Positions 38,218-49,327 are shown, counted from the first letter of the stretch. The stretch: 64,000 nucleotides of DNA from Alteromonas stellipolaris (GCF_001562115.1 NZ_CP013926.1:4464001-4528000); one strand, 5' to 3'. Program-made: numbers and translations. Notes: generated by a model not told the origin, from the letters alone.

Positions 38218-39315
38218 ATGACAACCGTAACCAGTACGCAGATATGGGTGAAAAAAGACAAAATTGATGACACCCAAGTGGTAGACAAAACATTGTCTAT
38301 CGATGATTTAGCTCAAGATGAAGTTTTACTTGAAACCGATAGCTTTGGTTTTTCAGCTAACAACATTACTTATGCCGCGCTGGGGTTTAGTATGGGCTAC
38401 TGGGGATTTTTCCCTGCCGATGGAGGTTACGGCATTGTGCCTGTATGGGGCTTTGCTACGGTTGTCGCCTCCAATCATGCTGATGTTAAAGCAGGCGAAA
38501 AAGTGTTTGGTTACTTGCCCATGGCAAGTCACTGGGTAATTAAGGCAGGAAAAGTAGCACCCCACGGATTTTCTGATATACACGAAAACCGCAAAAGTAT
38601 TAGCCCAGTGTACGACCAATACCTACGCTGTGCCGTCGACCCTGGTTATGATGCAAGCCGCGAAGCTTGGCAGTTAAATTTCCGGCCGTTATACATGACC
38701 TCGTTTGTGTTGGATGACTTTGTGGATGAATTTAGCCATGGTGAGTCGTTATTGCTCTCTAGTGCTTCTAGCAAAACCGCATTGGGCACCGCTCAACTGC
38801 TTAAAGATCAAAAAAGTCACAGACATGCTAATTATCAAGTTATAGGGTTAACCTCTGCATCAAATATAGACATGGTAAAAGCATCGGGATGCTACGATCA
38901 TGTATTGAGCTATGACGATGTAGAAACTTTATCTAAAGATCATCAATACTGGCTACTCGATTTTGCCGCCAACGGTGCTCTGATCACGTCACTCGGCGAT
39001 GCCCTTGGTGATAAGCTTTCAAAAGTAACGCTAATTGGTGCGACTGATTGGAAAGCTGAGCAAAAGCCGAACAAGAAAGCGTTAGACGCTGAGATATTCT
39101 TTGCCCCTGCGCGAGTAAAACAACGCCAGCAAGAGTGGGGCCACGATGGCTTTTTAGCCAAGTATGCAAAGGCCTGGCAGGGTTTTACTGGTAAAGTTCA
39201 AGATACCTTTTTCGAGCAAGAACACACGGGTTCTCAGCAAATTATTGCCTTGTATTTAGATACCCTAAATGGCACTGCCGATACCAAAGCACTTAACGTG
39301 GTTCGCTTTGACTAG
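38218..39315 (+). CDS. DUF2855 family protein
   Basis: A 365-residue cytoplasmic protein of the DUF2855 family, distantly like the medium-chain dehydrogenase fold: an N-terminal barrel-like part with DEVLLETDSFGFSANNITYA and GYGIVPVWGFATV, and a later nucleotide-fold-like part (SLLLSSASSKTALGTAQLL and a following VIGLTS strand). No zinc ligands are evident. The reaction and substrate are unknown. An AAGGTGACGCC run before the ATG gives the ribosome-binding site. Single gene with a terminator. Confidence 0.85.
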   Translation: MTTVTSTQIWVKKDKIDDTQVVDKTLSIDDLAQDEVLLETDSFGFSANNITYAALGFSMGYWGFFPADGGYGIVPVWGFATVVASNHADVKAGEKVFGYLPMASHWVIKAGKVAPHGFSDIHENRKSISPVYDQYLRCAVDPGYDASREAWQLNFRPLYMTSFVLDDFVDEFSHGESLLLSSASSKTALGTAQLLKDQKSHRHANYQVIGLTSASNIDMVKASGCYDHVLSYDDVETLSKDHQYWLLDFAANGALITSLGDALGDKLSKVTLIGATDWKAEQKPNKKALDAEIFFAPARVKQRQQEWGHDGFLAKYAKAWQGFTGKVQDTFFEQEHTGSQQIIALYLDTLNGTADTKALNVVRFD

Positions 39316-39374
39316 TTAGCGTTGTTTGCCTGACTCGTTTGTACCTATCTAGGCTTCACCTGACACTATTTGTA

Positions 39375-39413
39375 ACAAAGAGAGGAAGCCTTTCATGCAT
39401 TCCTCTCTTTTGT
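39375..39413 (+). terminator. Intrinsic terminator before ompR
   Basis: A long stem AAAGAGAGGAA / TTCCTCTCTTT with a 12-base loop. It ends the DUF2855 transcript about 60 bases after its stop and lies about 50 bases before ompR. Confidence 0.8.
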
Positions 39414-39463
39414 ATTTGGTGACGAGTCGTTATAGTGAGGAAAACTATTACTAAAGGCATATC

Positions 39464-40186
39464 ATGGGTCAGGAAACGTCTAAAATTCTCGTTGTCGATG
39501 ATGACATGCGCCTTCGTAGCCTACTTGAACGCTATTTAGTGGAGCAAGGCTACCAAGTGCGAAGCGCTGGAAATGCAGAGCAAATGGACAGGTTGCTTGA
39601 ACGCGAGAACTTCCACCTTATGGTGTTAGACCTAATGCTTCCTGGCGAAGATGGCTTGTCTATTTGTCGTCGCTTACGTCAAGCCGGTAGCGAACTTCCT
39701 ATTATCATGCTTACCGCAAAAGGCGATGAAGTAGACAGAATTATTGGCCTTGAAATGGGTGCCGATGACTACTTGCCTAAGCCATTCAATCCTCGAGAGT
39801 TACTTGCACGGGCGAAGGCGGTATTACGTCGTCGCAGTAGTGAAGCCCCTGGTGCCCCATCTAAAGACGTGCAAGTTATTGAATTTGGTGAGTACAAACT
39901 GAATTTGGCTACCCGAGAAATGACGGCAGGCACTACCCCCCTTACCCTCACCAGCGGCGAGTTTGCGGTATTGAAGTCTTTAGTTACGCATCCTAGAGAG
40001 CCGCTGTCACGCGATAAGCTTATGAACCTTGCTCGCGGGCGAGACTACAGTGCGCTTGAGCGTAGTATTGATGTTCAGGTATCTCGACTGCGTAGAATGC
40101 TAGAGAAAGACCCCGCTAACCCAAGGTATATTCAGACCGTTTGGGGTTTAGGCTATGTATTCGTACCCGATGGTGAGCAGGCATAA
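39464..40186 (+). CDS. ompR: Two-component response regulator OmpR
   Basis: A 240-residue OmpR-family regulator. The receiver domain has the acidic pocket DDD near residue 11, the phospho-acceptor Asp in MVLDLMLPGEDG (near residue 54), the conserved Thr in MLTAKG and the Lys in YLPKPFNPREL. The C-terminal winged helix has LTSGEFAVLKSL and VWGLGYVF. It pairs with envZ 44 bases downstream. In E. coli this pair sets porin levels and responds to osmolarity and acid. Synteny with pckA and hslRO supports the ompR identity. Confidence 0.95.
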   Translation: MGQETSKILVVDDDMRLRSLLERYLVEQGYQVRSAGNAEQMDRLLERENFHLMVLDLMLPGEDGLSICRRLRQAGSELPIIMLTAKGDEVDRIIGLEMGADDYLPKPFNPRELLARAKAVLRRRSSEAPGAPSKDVQVIEFGEYKLNLATREMTAGTTPLTLTSGEFAVLKSLVTHPREPLSRDKLMNLARGRDYSALERSIDVQVSRLRRMLEKDPANPRYIQTVWGLGYVFVPDGEQA

Positions 40187-40230
40187 ATAACCATGGGAAA
40201 AATGGGTTGTTTAGATAGGCTGGTGAAGTA

Positions 40231-41547
40231 GTGCGTCTGGTTCCTCAAAGTGCATTTGGCCAAACCGTAATGCTAATTGGCGTACTTTTGCTTATTAACC
40301 AAGTCGTTTCTTATCTGTCTGTTACGTACTATTTTATTCAACCTAGTTACCAGCAAATCAACAGCTTACTTGCCACGCAAGTAAAATCGGTATTAGCGGA
40401 AGACTTATTAGTCAGTAATGACGACAGCAGAGCCCGCTATTACGACAAAACCGACATTCAAATACTCGACGCCAGCAAAGCAAGAACCAAAGGTTTAGAA
40501 AGCGCGGTTTATTATGGGTTTATGTCGTCCCAGGTAAGCAAACAAATTGAGCAACTTGCCGATGTACGCATTAGCACCGTTTCGCAGAAAACCGACGCCA
40601 GCGCACCCTATACGGTATGGATCTCCTTGTCTCGCTACCCCGACACCTGGATTGCTATTCCCATAACCGGCTTAAACGAAGCGAATATTTCACCGTTAAC
40701 TATGTATTTGATGGTTATAGGCATATTGAGTGTGGCAGGTGGTTGGCTATTTGTACGGCGCATGACCATGCCACTTTCTTCTTTGCAAAAAGCTGCATTA
40801 GCGGTAGGTAAAGGCGAACACCCCGCGCCGCTTAAAGAACAAGGCAGCACGGAAATGATTCAAGTTACCCGCGCCTTCAACCGAATGAATCAAGGCATAA
40901 AGCAGCTAGAGCATGACAGAACCTTGATGACGGCAGGTATATCCCATGATTTACGCACCCCGCTGACACGCATTCGCCTTGCATCTGAGATGCTGCCTGA
41001 GTCCCAAAACTGGATAAAAGATGGCATTGTTAACGATATTGAAGATATGAATGCCATTATCGATCAATTCATCGACTATGCGCGCTACGATACTGAAGAG
41101 ATAAAAGAAAACACCGACCTAAACAGCCTTATTATTGAACTGGCTCAAGCGCGGCATATTGAAGAGAAGCATCACATCGCGCTGAAGCTTAACGATATTC
41201 CCTTACTTGATTTACGTCGCGTGGCCATGAAGCGAGTTATTGATAATATTATCGAGAACGCCTTCCGTTACGGCTCTGACAATATTGTTATCTCCACTTT
41301 TTATAACCGGAACGAAAAGCGGGTTTACTGTAAAATTCGCGACTTTGGCCCTGGCATTCCCGCAGCAGAATTAGAGCATGTATTTATGCCCTTTGCGCAA
41401 GGCGACAAAGCCCGAAGTACATCGGGCTCTGGTTTAGGTTTATCAATTATAAGGCGTATTGTGGAAGCCCATGGTGGCGGTGTGGAGCTGCGCAATCACC
41501 CGCAGAAAGGCTTGATTGCAGAGTTCTATTTACCCCTTCATGCGTAA
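40231..41547 (+). CDS. envZ: Osmosensing histidine kinase EnvZ
   Basis: A 438-residue inner-membrane kinase that phosphorylates OmpR. The first transmembrane segment is near residues 10-30 and the second near 155-175, with a periplasmic domain between them; a HAMP segment follows. The H-box [15 protein letters not shown] holds the phosphorylated His near residue 238. The ATP domain shows the N-box (IIENAFRYG), G1 (DFGPGIP) and G2 (GSGLGLSII). It starts at GTG. Its last 10 bases overlap the 3' end of the convergent MFS gene. Confidence 0.95.
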   Translation: MRLVPQSAFGQTVMLIGVLLLINQVVSYLSVTYYFIQPSYQQINSLLATQVKSVLAEDLLVSNDDSRARYYDKTDIQILDASKARTKGLESAVYYGFMSSQVSKQIEQLADVRISTVSQKTDASAPYTVWISLSRYPDTWIAIPITGLNEANISPLTMYLMVIGILSVAGGWLFVRRMTMPLSSLQKAALAVGKGEHPAPLKEQGSTEMIQVTRAFNRMNQGIKQLEHDRTLMTAGISHDLRTPLTRIRLASEMLPESQNWIKDGIVNDIEDMNAIIDQFIDYARYDTEEIKENTDLNSLIIELAQARHIEEKHHIALKLNDIPLLDLRRVAMKRVIDNIIENAFRYGSDNIVISTFYNRNEKRVYCKIRDFGPGIPAAELEHVFMPFAQGDKARSTSGSGLGLSIIRRIVEAHGGGVELRNHPQKGLIAEFYLPLHA

Positions 41548-42713
41548 CCGTGCTGTTTTACCATTCGACTATACGCCCATGCCGCAGCCCACAATATACA
41601 ACCGCCCATAGGTATTACCCAAAACGCGGTAGTAAGGGGCACATAGTTGGCCCACAACCCTGTTGAAAATGAGGCTACTTGTACGCCAGTAGAGTTTCCG
41701 ATAATACAAATACCCGATAATACCGGGCCGTTGTCACTATCAATATTCATGGCTGCCGATAACATAAGTGGAAATAACCCACCTAAGCCAAGCCCTAACA
41801 GTAAATTACCTGCCCCCATACTGTACAGGTCAGTCATAAGCTTGATGGAAAATACACCGCACAACGACGCTGTCGCCAAAATAACGATAAGACGATGTAC
41901 CGACATAAACCGCAATAAAAAAGGAAAAACCAAACGGCTTATTACCATCCCCGCCGTAAAACACGCCAGTAGGTTTCGAGATTGTTCACCGGTAAAGCCG
42001 ATACCGTTTTGGGCATAGCTTACAAACCAATTAGCGTTGCCAAACTCTACCGCGCCGTAGCCAAAACTAAGCAGCGCCATAAAAATAAAGATAGGTTGTC
42101 TAATTACCGCACCAAAATTAAGGGTTTTACGCTGCGCTTTTGGTTGCCCTCGAAGTAATTTAGCTTGAGAGTGCGCTGCCATAAAGGTATACGCCGACAG
42201 GGCTAGCATAAATAATGCGAGTACCTGAATAGGCCTACGCCAATTTTCTTCCTGAAGATAAAGCAAGGTAACAAAAAACGAAGCGGCAAAAGTGCCTAGG
42301 CTGAACATAAAGTCCATCAGCCCCATCATGGTAAAGCGCTTTTCTTCGTACAGGCGTGCAATTAGGGTATGCCCAATAGTAAAAATTGAGGAGCTGACTA
42401 TGCCTATCACTACGGCCACCACCAATACCCATTGCCACCCTTGCAGTGACGATATGATCAGCAGTAAAACAGCGTTTATACCTAGCAGCGATGCTAACAA
42501 TGGCATGTAATCAAAGCGACTTACGTACTTTCCGCCTACTACGGCGCCCACCATCATACCCAATGAGAAAAGCGAGAAGAACAAACCACTTACCAACTCT
42601 GACATACGTAGGTCGGCAGCAATATCTGGAAGTAAAATACCCCACAATATAAACAACATACCCAGTAAGAAAAAACCGGAAAATATAACAACAGTAATAG
42701 GACGACGGCTCAT
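41538..42713 (-). CDS. Major facilitator superfamily transporter
   Basis: A 391-residue transporter with about twelve hydrophobic segments. The A-like motif ([10 protein letters not shown]) lies between helices 2 and 3 and weakly resembles the MFS consensus. It resembles the fucose/YbjJ-like branch, but the substrate is unknown. A GGAG box precedes the ATG. The 3' end overlaps that of envZ by 10 bases on the opposite strand. It lies between ompR-envZ and pckA, which are adjacent in many relatives, so it may be an insertion. Confidence 0.85.
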   Translation of the reverse strand: MSRRPITVVIFSGFFLLGMLFILWGILLPDIAADLRMSELVSGLFFSLFSLGMMVGAVVGGKYVSRFDYMPLLASLLGINAVLLLIISSLQGWQWVLVVAVVIGIVSSSIFTIGHTLIARLYEEKRFTMMGLMDFMFSLGTFAASFFVTLLYLQEENWRRPIQVLALFMLALSAYTFMAAHSQAKLLRGQPKAQRKTLNFGAVIRQPIFIFMALLSFGYGAVEFGNANWFVSYAQNGIGFTGEQSRNLLACFTAGMVISRLVFPFLLRFMSVHRLIVILATASLCGVFSIKLMTDLYSMGAGNLLLGLGLGGLFPLMLSAAMNIDSDNGPVLSGICIIGNSTGVQVASFSTGLWANYVPLTTAFWVIPMGGCILWAAAWAYSRMVKQHGYA

Positions 42714-42910
42714 CCATGCTCCTTTACAAACAGGGTTCTAAACGAAATAGCGCAATATTTTGGTGTAGCAGGGCATGATTTGTAGTTAAGAGACTTACTA
42801 CAACGTTTTTTGATTTTTTTGTTTGGAGCACATTTTTAACGTGGAAACGTTATCGACTACCAAGGACGCTACAGTACGCCTTTAGTATAAGTCGTGCAAG
42901 ATAGGAGGCG
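42714..42910. other. Gap between the MFS gene and the pckA terminator
   Basis: About 200 bases holding the promoter region of the leftward MFS gene. Only short imperfect inverted repeats were seen and no gene. Confidence 0.4.
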
Positions 42911-42936
42911 AAAAAAGCCCGCGGCTAAGCGCGGGC
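42911..42936 (-). terminator. Intrinsic terminator after pckA
   Basis: Stem GCCCGCG / CGCGGGC with a 6-base loop. On the minus strand the stem is followed by six T. It lies about 95 bases beyond the pckA stop codon. Confidence 0.92.
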
Positions 42937-43028
42937 AAAACATCAATCACGTTGAGTGTGATGAAGGTTGGGAAGGGAAGGGTTGCCTTCCCTAACATCT
43001 AACTGCGCCCCTAAAAACGCAGCGAGAA

Positions 43029-44591
43029 TTAGTTGCCAGGACCCGCCTTAACAATGGCGTCACTAACATCGTATTTTTCAAAATTCTGCTTGAAGCTATC
43101 TACTAGGTTCTGCGCATATTCTTCGTATTTTTCTGCATCATCCCACGTTTGCTTAGGCACCAATAAGTTATCGTCAACGCCCGATACTACAACAGGTACA
43201 TCAAGGTTTAGGCCTTCAATATGTTGGGTTTCAACATCGGCTAAATCACCAGATACAATGGCATCGATAATGGCGCGGGTAGTAGGAATATCAAAACGCT
43301 GACCTGTACCATAAGGCCCACCAGTCCACCCGGTATTCACCAAGTACACTTTGGCATTAAACGCTTTCACACGTTTAATTAATAACTCAGCATACACGCC
43401 AGCTGGGCGTGGGAAGAAGGGTGCGCCAAAGCAAGTAGAGAAGGTCGATTCAATGTCAGAGGTTGAACCAATCTCTGTAGAGCCTACCTTCGCGGTGTAA
43501 CCACTTAAGAAATGATAGGCCGCAGCTTCTTCACTTAGCACTGACACTGGCGGTAACACACCACTTACGTCACAGGTTAAAAACACGACAGAGCGTGGCT
43601 CGCCGCCACGGTTTGCTTCAACGCGTTTTTCGATATGGCTTAACGGATAAGCAGCTCTTGAATTTTGTGTTAGCGAAGTATCTTTGTAATCTGGGGTGCG
43701 GCTATCATCTAACACAACGTTTTCTAAAATAGTGCCAAACTTAATGGCGTCCCAAATAACCGGCTCGTTCTTTTGCGAAAGGTCGATACATTTTGCGTAG
43801 CAACCGCCCTCAATATTAAACACACTACCTTCTCCCCAACCGTGTTCATCATCACCAATTAAAAAGCGCTTAGGATCGGCAGATAACGTGGTTTTACCTG
43901 TACCCGACAAACCAAAGAACAAGGTAACATCGCCTTGCTCGCCTACATTGGCAGAGCAGTGCATGGGTAATATGTCTTTCGCGGGAAGTAAGAAATTCTG
44001 AACCGAGAACATGGCTTTTTTCATTTCACCGGCGTATCTCATGCCAGCAATGAGCACACGTTTTTTTGCAAAATTAATGACTACAACACCATCACTGTTG
44101 GTGCCGTCACGCTCTGGCTCACAAACGAAGCCAGGCACGTTGAGTACCTGCCATGGCGTTTCGTTATTGGCATTCCAGTTTTCAGGTACGATGAAAAGAT
44201 TACGAGCAAATACGTGCTGCCATGCGGTTTGCGTTCTTACTTCTAAGGGAAGTGCGTGCGCAGGATCTGAACCTACTTGAAGGTGTGATAAAAAGTGCTC
44301 TTGAGTAGTTAGGTAGGCCTCTACTTTGTTCCACAAGGCATCGAATTTATTGGCATCAAATGGCTTATTAACCTTGCCCCAATCAATTTCATTTTCAGTA
44401 GAAGACTCTTTAACGATAAACCTATCATTTGGTGAGCGACCAGTTCTTTCGCCGGTTTCAACCACCAAAGCCCCGTTAGTGTCTAACACACCCTCGCCCC
44501 GCTTAATCGCGCGTTCGATTAATTCGGCGCTAGGCAAATCAACCAATGGAGAGATTTTTAAATCCGTTTTCAAAGACGCTGCTGCACTCAT
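43029..44591 (-). CDS. pckA: Phosphoenolpyruvate carboxykinase (ATP)
   Basis: A 520-residue enzyme converting oxaloacetate plus ATP to phosphoenolpyruvate, the entry step of gluconeogenesis. Motifs: [14 protein letters not shown] at the N-terminus, the P-loop [11 protein letters not shown] near residue 230, the metal-binding IGDDEHGW, and [12 protein letters not shown]. The frame opens at a TTG five codons earlier, but the ATG at 44591 has a GAGGG ribosome-binding box. A HexR-like operator lies 136 bases upstream. A terminator follows. Confidence 0.98.
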   Translation of the reverse strand: MSAAASLKTDLKISPLVDLPSAELIERAIKRGEGVLDTNGALVVETGERTGRSPNDRFIVKESSTENEIDWGKVNKPFDANKFDALWNKVEAYLTTQEHFLSHLQVGSDPAHALPLEVRTQTAWQHVFARNLFIVPENWNANNETPWQVLNVPGFVCEPERDGTNSDGVVVINFAKKRVLIAGMRYAGEMKKAMFSVQNFLLPAKDILPMHCSANVGEQGDVTLFFGLSGTGKTTLSADPKRFLIGDDEHGWGEGSVFNIEGGCYAKCIDLSQKNEPVIWDAIKFGTILENVVLDDSRTPDYKDTSLTQNSRAAYPLSHIEKRVEANRGGEPRSVVFLTCDVSGVLPPVSVLSEEAAAYHFLSGYTAKVGSTEIGSTSDIESTFSTCFGAPFFPRPAGVYAELLIKRVKAFNAKVYLVNTGWTGGPYGTGQRFDIPTTRAIIDAIVSGDLADVETQHIEGLNLDVPVVVSGVDDNLLVPKQTWDDAEKYEEYAQNLVDSFKQNFEKYDVSDAIVKAGPGN

Positions 44592-44726
44592 AACCGTAAC
44601 CCTCAATGTAATCTTTCAATAGCACTTTCAAAAAGTATCATTTAACTGAGTCTAAAGTAAATAAAGGCATAGCGTTATTTCTATAAAGAATACTGATTAT
44701 TAATCTGGATCAACTTTCTAAAAAAA

Positions 44727-44741
44727 CGTAATAAAATTACA
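44727..44741. promoter_or_regulatory. HexR operator upstream of pckA
   Basis: CGTAATAAAATTACA matches the HexR palindrome TGTAATWWWATTACA at 14 of 15 positions. In Shewanella and related bacteria HexR binds such sites and controls central carbon genes including pckA, sensing the Entner-Doudoroff intermediate KDPG. The site is 136-150 bases before the pckA start. The match is seen; control is established in relatives and inferred here. Confidence 0.75.
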
Positions 44742-44866
44742 TTTTTATTTGGAGGAGGGACACAATGTTAGATTAGTGGTGTTTAGATCAACTCCCCCTT
44801 ACAACAAGTGCTGTAAAGGGAAGTGAATTAAGAGGTTTTCTTTTTTAAGAGTCGGGGCGCCCGCCC

Positions 44867-45766
44867 TTATTGATTAGTATCAGGTGAGGGTGCATTACCA
44901 CTGTGAATCGCCTCAATATCGATACTATCGAAACGATATTCTGCATGGCAATACTGACAATTCATCTTAATGTCGCCATCTTCTTTTACTATGGATAAAA
45001 GCTCAGCTTTATCGATGTTACGAAGCGCTTCTGCACTGCGTTCCTTAGAGCAAGTACACGCAAAGCTAACCACTTTCGCTGGGTACACTTCCACTTCTTC
45101 TTGGTGATACAAACGATAAAGAATGTCTTCTACCGACAACGAGAACATTTCTTTTTCTGTTAAGGTTTCGGTTAACGTAGCAATATGATCAAACCCTGTT
45201 GCTTGGGTTATGTCAGTCGCGCTAGCGTCTGTTGGCAATACTTGCAGAAGCATACCCGCCGCTCTGGCGTTGTTCTCATCTTGCAAATCAGTCATTAGAT
45301 GCACGCGGGTGGCTAACTGTTCAGACTGGGCGAAGTATTCTTCTAAACACTCTGCTAATGTTGGTTTGTCTAGTGCCACAATACCTTGATAACGCTCGCC
45401 TTCATCAGGGGTAATGGTCATCACCAATACCGCTTCTGTAAGTAACTCATCAAACGCTTCTGGAAGCGTTTCAAGGCTTTCATCCCAGCGGGCAACACCA
45501 CGAAACGTTTGTTCATGAGTGGCATTTATTACCGCGTAACTCACTGGCCCTTTACTTTGAATTTGCAGGGCAATTTCGCCTTTAAACTTAAGGGTAGCCG
45601 TCAGTAAAGATGTGGCCGCTGCCAACTGCCCCAACAATCGCTGAATTTGTACGGGGTATTCATAGCTATGAACAATGTGCTTTAAGCTTTCATCTAAGCG
45701 AACCAATTCGCCACGAACATTTGCTTGGGTAAATAAAAATCGATGTAATTTGTCGAAATCACTCAT
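44867..45766 (-). CDS. hslO: Redox-regulated chaperone Hsp33
   Basis: A 299-residue holdase activated by oxidation. The zinc-binding redox switch is visible near the C-terminus: CTC (in SFACTCSKER) and CQYC (in KMNCQYCHAE), about 30 residues apart, as expected for Hsp33. The N-terminal domain begins with DKLHRFLFTQANVRGELV. It follows hslR by 28 bases in the same operon. The frame is full length. Confidence 0.97.
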   Translation of the reverse strand: MSDFDKLHRFLFTQANVRGELVRLDESLKHIVHSYEYPVQIQRLLGQLAAATSLLTATLKFKGEIALQIQSKGPVSYAVINATHEQTFRGVARWDESLETLPEAFDELLTEAVLVMTITPDEGERYQGIVALDKPTLAECLEEYFAQSEQLATRVHLMTDLQDENNARAAGMLLQVLPTDASATDITQATGFDHIATLTETLTEKEMFSLSVEDILYRLYHQEEVEVYPAKVVSFACTCSKERSAEALRNIDKAELLSIVKEDGDIKMNCQYCHAEYRFDSIDIEAIHSGNAPSPDTNQ

Positions 45767-45794
45767 AAACTTGTCCTGTTAGGCAGCGTACTTT

Positions 45795-46190
45795 TTACTG
45801 CTGCTTAAATTTAATAATTTGTCTGCGCTGTTTTTTATCTGGCCGATGTTCCGGCTTAGGACTATGAAAAGCGTTCAATTTTCGTGCAACTTGGTTTTCT
45901 TCACGTTTTGTTACACTTGTCTCAGTTTCTTCATATAAGTCTTGAGCAAGTGCTGCACTAAGTCGTTTATCACTGAGTCCTCGAACAATAACGTCACGGT
46001 TATCCCAACCTGAGGGAACTTTTATCACTGCACCAAGCTCTACATTCTTGCCGGGCTTAGTGCGCTGTCCGTTGTAGTGAACTTTTCCTGACTGAACCAT
46101 GTCTCTGGCAATGGCGCGGGTTTTGAAAAACCTTGCTGCCCATAGCCACTTGTCTAGCCTCACATTTTGTGATGTATTGTTCGTTTCCAT
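45795..46190 (-). CDS. hslR: Ribosome-associated heat-shock protein Hsp15
   Basis: A 131-residue S4-domain RNA-binding protein: VRLDKWLWAARFFKTRAIARDMVQSGKVHYNG is the S4 fold, with a basic tail (KQRRQIIKFKQQ). In E. coli Hsp15 binds free 50S subunits carrying nascent chains, so that stalled complexes can be recycled. It forms an operon with hslO and is divergent from gspC. Confidence 0.96.
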   Translation of the reverse strand: METNNTSQNVRLDKWLWAARFFKTRAIARDMVQSGKVHYNGQRTKPGKNVELGAVIKVPSGWDNRDVIVRGLSDKRLSAALAQDLYEETETSVTKREENQVARKLNAFHSPKPEHRPDKKQRRQIIKFKQQ

Positions 46191-46230
46191 AAGACCTTTG
46201 TAATAATTTCGTAACGGTGCGGCTTTAGTG

Positions 46231-46260
46231 TTGTGAGCCCCACCTCGACTAGGCTATGAT
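46231..46260 (+). promoter_or_regulatory. Putative promoter of the gsp operon
   Basis: TTGTGA (46231-46236) and TATGAT (46255-46260) are 18 bases apart, 68 bases before gspC, and are the best sigma-70 pair in the gap between hslR and gspC. Confidence 0.45.
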
Positions 46261-46327
46261 GGGTCGGACAAAGCGCGGTTAACCAAATTTTCACTTTTTA
46301 TAATAAGCAGTACCATCAAGTGGCGAC

Positions 46328-47266
46328 ATGACATTCGATAAACTCAATCCACAGTCTCTGGTTGTTTTTGTAAACCAGAACCAAAAACAACTTCACACGT
46401 TAATTGTGGTGCTGCTGAGCCTATATTTAATAGCCTTTGCCGCCAAGCTAATATGGCGAATTATACCTGAACCTCAATTATCTGCGACTCCCGCAGTGAG
46501 TTTTGCGCCTATACCTTCTACGGCTTCAGGGCAAAGTGGGGTCAACATACGCAAAATACAACAATTAAATTTATTTGGTAATGCAGCAGCGGTGCCTGCA
46601 AAGGTAGAAGAAGCCCCCGTTACTGATGCGCCTGAAACGCGTCTTAACCTTACCCTTACCGGTGTGGTGGCAAGTTCGGATGAAGATTCTAGCACTGCGG
46701 TTATCGAAAATCGCAATAGCCAAGCGGTGTATGGTTTGGGTGAAAAGATTGAAGGCACTAACGCCACCCTGAAGCAAGTTTTCCGAGACCGAGTTATTAT
46801 TAAAAATGGGGTTAGAAACGAAACCTTGATGTTAGATGGCATTGATTACGACGAAGCGAACAAACGTCGCCAACAACAAGCTAAACGTCGTCCACAGCCA
46901 GTTCCAGATGAGCGAGACGAGCCCGATTCAAGACAGTTAAGTGAAGAAGCCATTGAAGCAACCGCTTCACTGCGAGAACGCCCAGCAAGCTTTACCGACT
47001 TCATCTCTATTTCGCCAAAAACGGAAGAAGGACAGCTAATCGGCTATCAAGTTAGCCCAGGTAAAGAACCCGCATTATTTAAATCAGCAGGGCTTCAAGC
47101 CGGCGATGTTATTGCACAAATTAACGGATTGGATCTGACAGACATGCAGCAATCCCAAGAAGCACTATCTGAACTTCGCAATGCTCAGAATATTGAACTT
47201 ACAATCATTCGTGATGGCAGTTTTACTACGCTCTATCTCGATTTACCTGAGCCATCAGCAGAATAA
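46328..47266 (+). CDS. gspC: Type II secretion inner-membrane protein GspC
   Basis: A 312-residue bitopic protein linking the inner-membrane platform to the secretin. It has a short cytoplasmic start, one membrane segment near residues 25-42, then the homology region (QQLNLFGNAA, LNLTLTGVVASSDE, AVYGLGEKIEGTNATLKQVF). A polar linker follows, then a C-terminal PDZ-like domain (GYQVSPGKEPALFKSAGLQAGDVI). It is first gene of the twelve-gene gsp operon. Confidence 0.96.
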   Translation: MTFDKLNPQSLVVFVNQNQKQLHTLIVVLLSLYLIAFAAKLIWRIIPEPQLSATPAVSFAPIPSTASGQSGVNIRKIQQLNLFGNAAAVPAKVEEAPVTDAPETRLNLTLTGVVASSDEDSSTAVIENRNSQAVYGLGEKIEGTNATLKQVFRDRVIIKNGVRNETLMLDGIDYDEANKRRQQQAKRRPQPVPDERDEPDSRQLSEEAIEATASLRERPASFTDFISISPKTEEGQLIGYQVSPGKEPALFKSAGLQAGDVIAQINGLDLTDMQQSQEALSELRNAQNIELTIIRDGSFTTLYLDLPEPSAE

Positions 47267-47284
47267 GAATTAAAGGAAGACAGA

Positions 47285-49327
47285 ATGAAAAGGCGCACTA
47301 GCCAAAAATTGTTATCTCGCCTGAGCACAGCCCTGTGCACGGCCCTTCTTTGTTTCTCGGTAACCGCCGCTGAATATATGCCTAATTTTAAAGACACTGA
47401 TATTAGTGAGTTCATTAATATTGTGGGCAAAAACTTAGAGCGCACCATTATTGTCGACCCCAATGTTCGCGGTAAAATCAGTGTTCGAAGCTACGATATG
47501 CTGACTGAAGATCAGTATTATCAGTTCTTTTTAAATGTGCTTCAGGTTTACGACTTTGCTGTGGTTGAAATGCCGAGCGGTATTTTAAAAGTAGTACGCT
47601 CTAAAGATGCTAAAACATCAAACATTCCTGTAGTAGAAGGTTCAGCGAAAGACGGTGATGAAATGATCACCCGCGTCGTGCCTGTTTATAACGTACCGGT
47701 AAGAGAATTAGCGCCTATTCTGCGTCAACTTAACGACCAAGCAGGCGGTGGTAATGTAGTAAGCCACGACCCTTCAAACGTAATGATGATTACTGGCCGC
47801 GCAGCTGTGGTAAACCGCTTAGTTGAAATTATTGAGCGTGTTGACCGTGCAGGTGATGAAGAAGTTGAGATTGTGAAGCTACGTTTCGCCTCAGCCTCTG
47901 AAATGGTGCGTATTATCGACAGCATTAATAAATCACAAGGTAAAGCTAATACCGGTGCTAAGTCAGACCCGCGCGTAGTAGCCGACGACCGTACTAACTC
48001 TGTGATTGTAAGCGGCGACATTAAAGCCCGCCAACGTTTAATTAATCTTATTGAGCGTATGGATCAGGAGTTAGAAACCAGCGGTAATACTCGCGTAATG
48101 TTTCTTAACTATGCCAAAGCCGACGATCTAGTAAAAGTACTACAAGGGGTTTCTGCCAGTATTCAAGCAGAAGAGAAAAGTGGCAGCACCAACAGCCGTG
48201 GCTCATCTAACCGTGACGTCAGCATTGATGCCCATGAAGATTCTAATGCGTTAGTAATCACTGCGGAACCTGACATGATGCGCTCACTAGAAGAAGTGGT
48301 CCGTCAGCTTGATATTCGCCGCGCACAGGTACAGGTTGAAGCCATTATTGTAGAAGTATTCGAAGGTGACGGCACTACCTTAGGTGTACAGTGGGTGTCT
48401 GAAAGTGGCGGTGGTACTCAGTTTAGCAATGGTGTCATCCCAGTAGGATCGTTGGCGGTAGCGGTTAAAGAAGCGGAAGACGATACCGATACAGAAGCCT
48501 ATGTGACCGATGAGGGTGCTGTAGTTGAGGTCACCACTACTGATGAAGGTGATTATACTTCTCTTGCCAGCTTATTGGGCAGCGCGAATGGCTTAATAGC
48601 CGGTATTATTGATAATGGCTGGGGCGCAGTAGTACAAGCTGTAAGTACCGATACTAATTCAAACGTATTGGCCACGCCGCACCTTACTACCATGGATAAC
48701 GAAGAAGCCTACTTCATTGTAGGTCAAGAAATTCCTATTATTACGGGTACTACTACTGGGTCGAACAACTCTAATCCTTTCCAAACCGTAGATCGCCAAG
48801 AAGTGGGTATTAAACTTAAAGTGACACCGCAAATTAACGAAGGTGACGCAGTTCAGTTATTAATCGAACAAGAAGTATCAAGCGTTAGTGGTGCTACTTC
48901 GGTAGATATCTCTATCAACAAACGTGAAATTAAAACTACGGTTATCGTAGATGATGGAGGCACGATTGTATTGGGCGGCTTGATAGATGAAGACGTTCAA
49001 GAAAGCGTATCTAAAGTGCCTTTATTAGGCGACATTCCTATTCTAGGTAACTTGTTTAAGTCAACATCTACCAGCAAACGTAAGCGTAACCTGATGGTAT
49101 TTTTGAAGCCGACTATCGTACGTGACGGCGCTACCATGAATTCTATCAGTCATCGTAAGTACAACTACATTCGTGCGCTACAACTTAAGCGCCAGCAAGA
49201 AGGTATTTCGTTAATGCCTAATGCTGAAACGCCAAGCATGCCGAATTGGGATGATGAACTTTCATTACCGCCTTCATTTGAAGAGTACCTGACTGAAAAA
49301 GACAACCTTGAAGAAGGTAACGACTAA
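47285..49327 (+). CDS. gspD: Type II secretion secretin GspD
   Basis: A 680-residue outer-membrane pore protein. It has a signal peptide (cut near TAAEY), then the N0 domain ([18 protein letters not shown]), N1-N3 domains, and a C-terminal secretin domain with [26 protein letters not shown] and [19 protein letters not shown]. An acidic stretch of about 30 residues near positions 395-425, rich in Asp, Glu and Thr, sits in the secretin domain and may be a lineage-specific insertion. Its stop lies one base before the gspE start codon. Confidence 0.97.
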   Translation: MKRRTSQKLLSRLSTALCTALLCFSVTAAEYMPNFKDTDISEFINIVGKNLERTIIVDPNVRGKISVRSYDMLTEDQYYQFFLNVLQVYDFAVVEMPSGILKVVRSKDAKTSNIPVVEGSAKDGDEMITRVVPVYNVPVRELAPILRQLNDQAGGGNVVSHDPSNVMMITGRAAVVNRLVEIIERVDRAGDEEVEIVKLRFASASEMVRIIDSINKSQGKANTGAKSDPRVVADDRTNSVIVSGDIKARQRLINLIERMDQELETSGNTRVMFLNYAKADDLVKVLQGVSASIQAEEKSGSTNSRGSSNRDVSIDAHEDSNALVITAEPDMMRSLEEVVRQLDIRRAQVQVEAIIVEVFEGDGTTLGVQWVSESGGGTQFSNGVIPVGSLAVAVKEAEDDTDTEAYVTDEGAVVEVTTTDEGDYTSLASLLGSANGLIAGIIDNGWGAVVQAVSTDTNSNVLATPHLTTMDNEEAYFIVGQEIPIITGTTTGSNNSNPFQTVDRQEVGIKLKVTPQINEGDAVQLLIEQEVSSVSGATSVDISINKREIKTTVIVDDGGTIVLGGLIDEDVQESVSKVPLLGDIPILGNLFKSTSTSKRKRNLMVFLKPTIVRDGATMNSISHRKYNYIRALQLKRQQEGISLMPNAETPSMPNWDDELSLPPSFEEYLTEKDNLEEGND

